Part shown: one piece after another, positions 12,613-12,619 of the stretch
Numbering within the stretch: the stretch's first letter is position 1
How the letters are laid out: every line of letters begins with the position of its first letter
NCBI GenBank assembly: GCA_002315885.1
Contig: DCIO01000014.1
Coordinates: 1 to 12,619, forward strand
DNA length: 12,619 nt
Direction: 5' to 3'
From: Lentisphaeria bacterium UBA1724
GTDB taxonomy: Bacteria > Verrucomicrobiota > Lentisphaeria > Oligosphaerales > Oligosphaeraceae
Position numbers and translations under genes: made by a program
The notes under the pieces: model-generated
Database searches by the model: none
Told to the model about the DNA's origin: nothing
What the model saw: the letters and a program-made list of their open reading frames with translations, nothing else

Positions 12613-12619
12613 AAAGTCT

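Overview
This window is a bacterial chromosomal segment. One long gene lies on the minus strand, followed by seven plus-strand genes that are mostly housekeeping. No tRNA, rRNA, CRISPR array, transposase or phage gene was seen. The gene on the far left carries the oxygen-labile ATP-driven electron-transfer chemistry of 2-hydroxyacyl-CoA dehydratase activators, which suggests an anaerobe. The DNA is moderately GC-rich within genes and AT-rich in the main divergent intergenic region. None of the eight start codons has a convincing, well-placed Shine-Dalgarno sequence. Together with the unusual RNase E/G this would suit a less-studied gut or rumen lineage, for example in the PVC or FCB groups, but I cannot place it firmly.

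Layout: (1) 1-113 is a CTAG-rich repeat, an intrinsic terminator and a heptamer microsatellite. (2) 114-2219 (-) encodes a single-chain fusion of an HgdC/BadF-type activase and an HgdB-like dehydratase/double-cubane domain. (3) 2220-2391 is an AT-rich divergent promoter region. (4) 2392-4303 holds a PHP-type histidinol phosphatase and recF, 4 bp apart. (5) 4304-4522 is intergenic. (6) 4523-7966 holds fmt and an RNase E/G whose S1 domain is split by an insertion of about 330 residues. (7) 7967-8127 is intergenic with a strong hairpin. (8) 8128-10697 holds an orphan ABC-transporter ATPase and a short uvrC overlapping by GTGA. (9) 10698-10930 is a structured, partly duplicated leader. (10) 10931-12532 encodes citramalate synthase. 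(11) 12533-12619 is a second CTAG-rich repeat that nearly matches the left end.

The plus-strand genes cover amino-acid synthesis (histidine, isoleucine), initiator-tRNA formylation, RNA decay and DNA repair (RecF, UvrC). They do not form one dedicated pathway. The most unusual content is protein architecture. The RNase E/G has moved the kind of disordered, Arg-rich and membrane-helix elements usually found at the RNase E C-terminus into the middle of its S1 domain. The activase-dehydratase fusion adds an N-terminal four-cysteine motif. Both window ends carry the same 17-mer with one mismatch, so the segment may be a contig bounded by a dispersed repeat.
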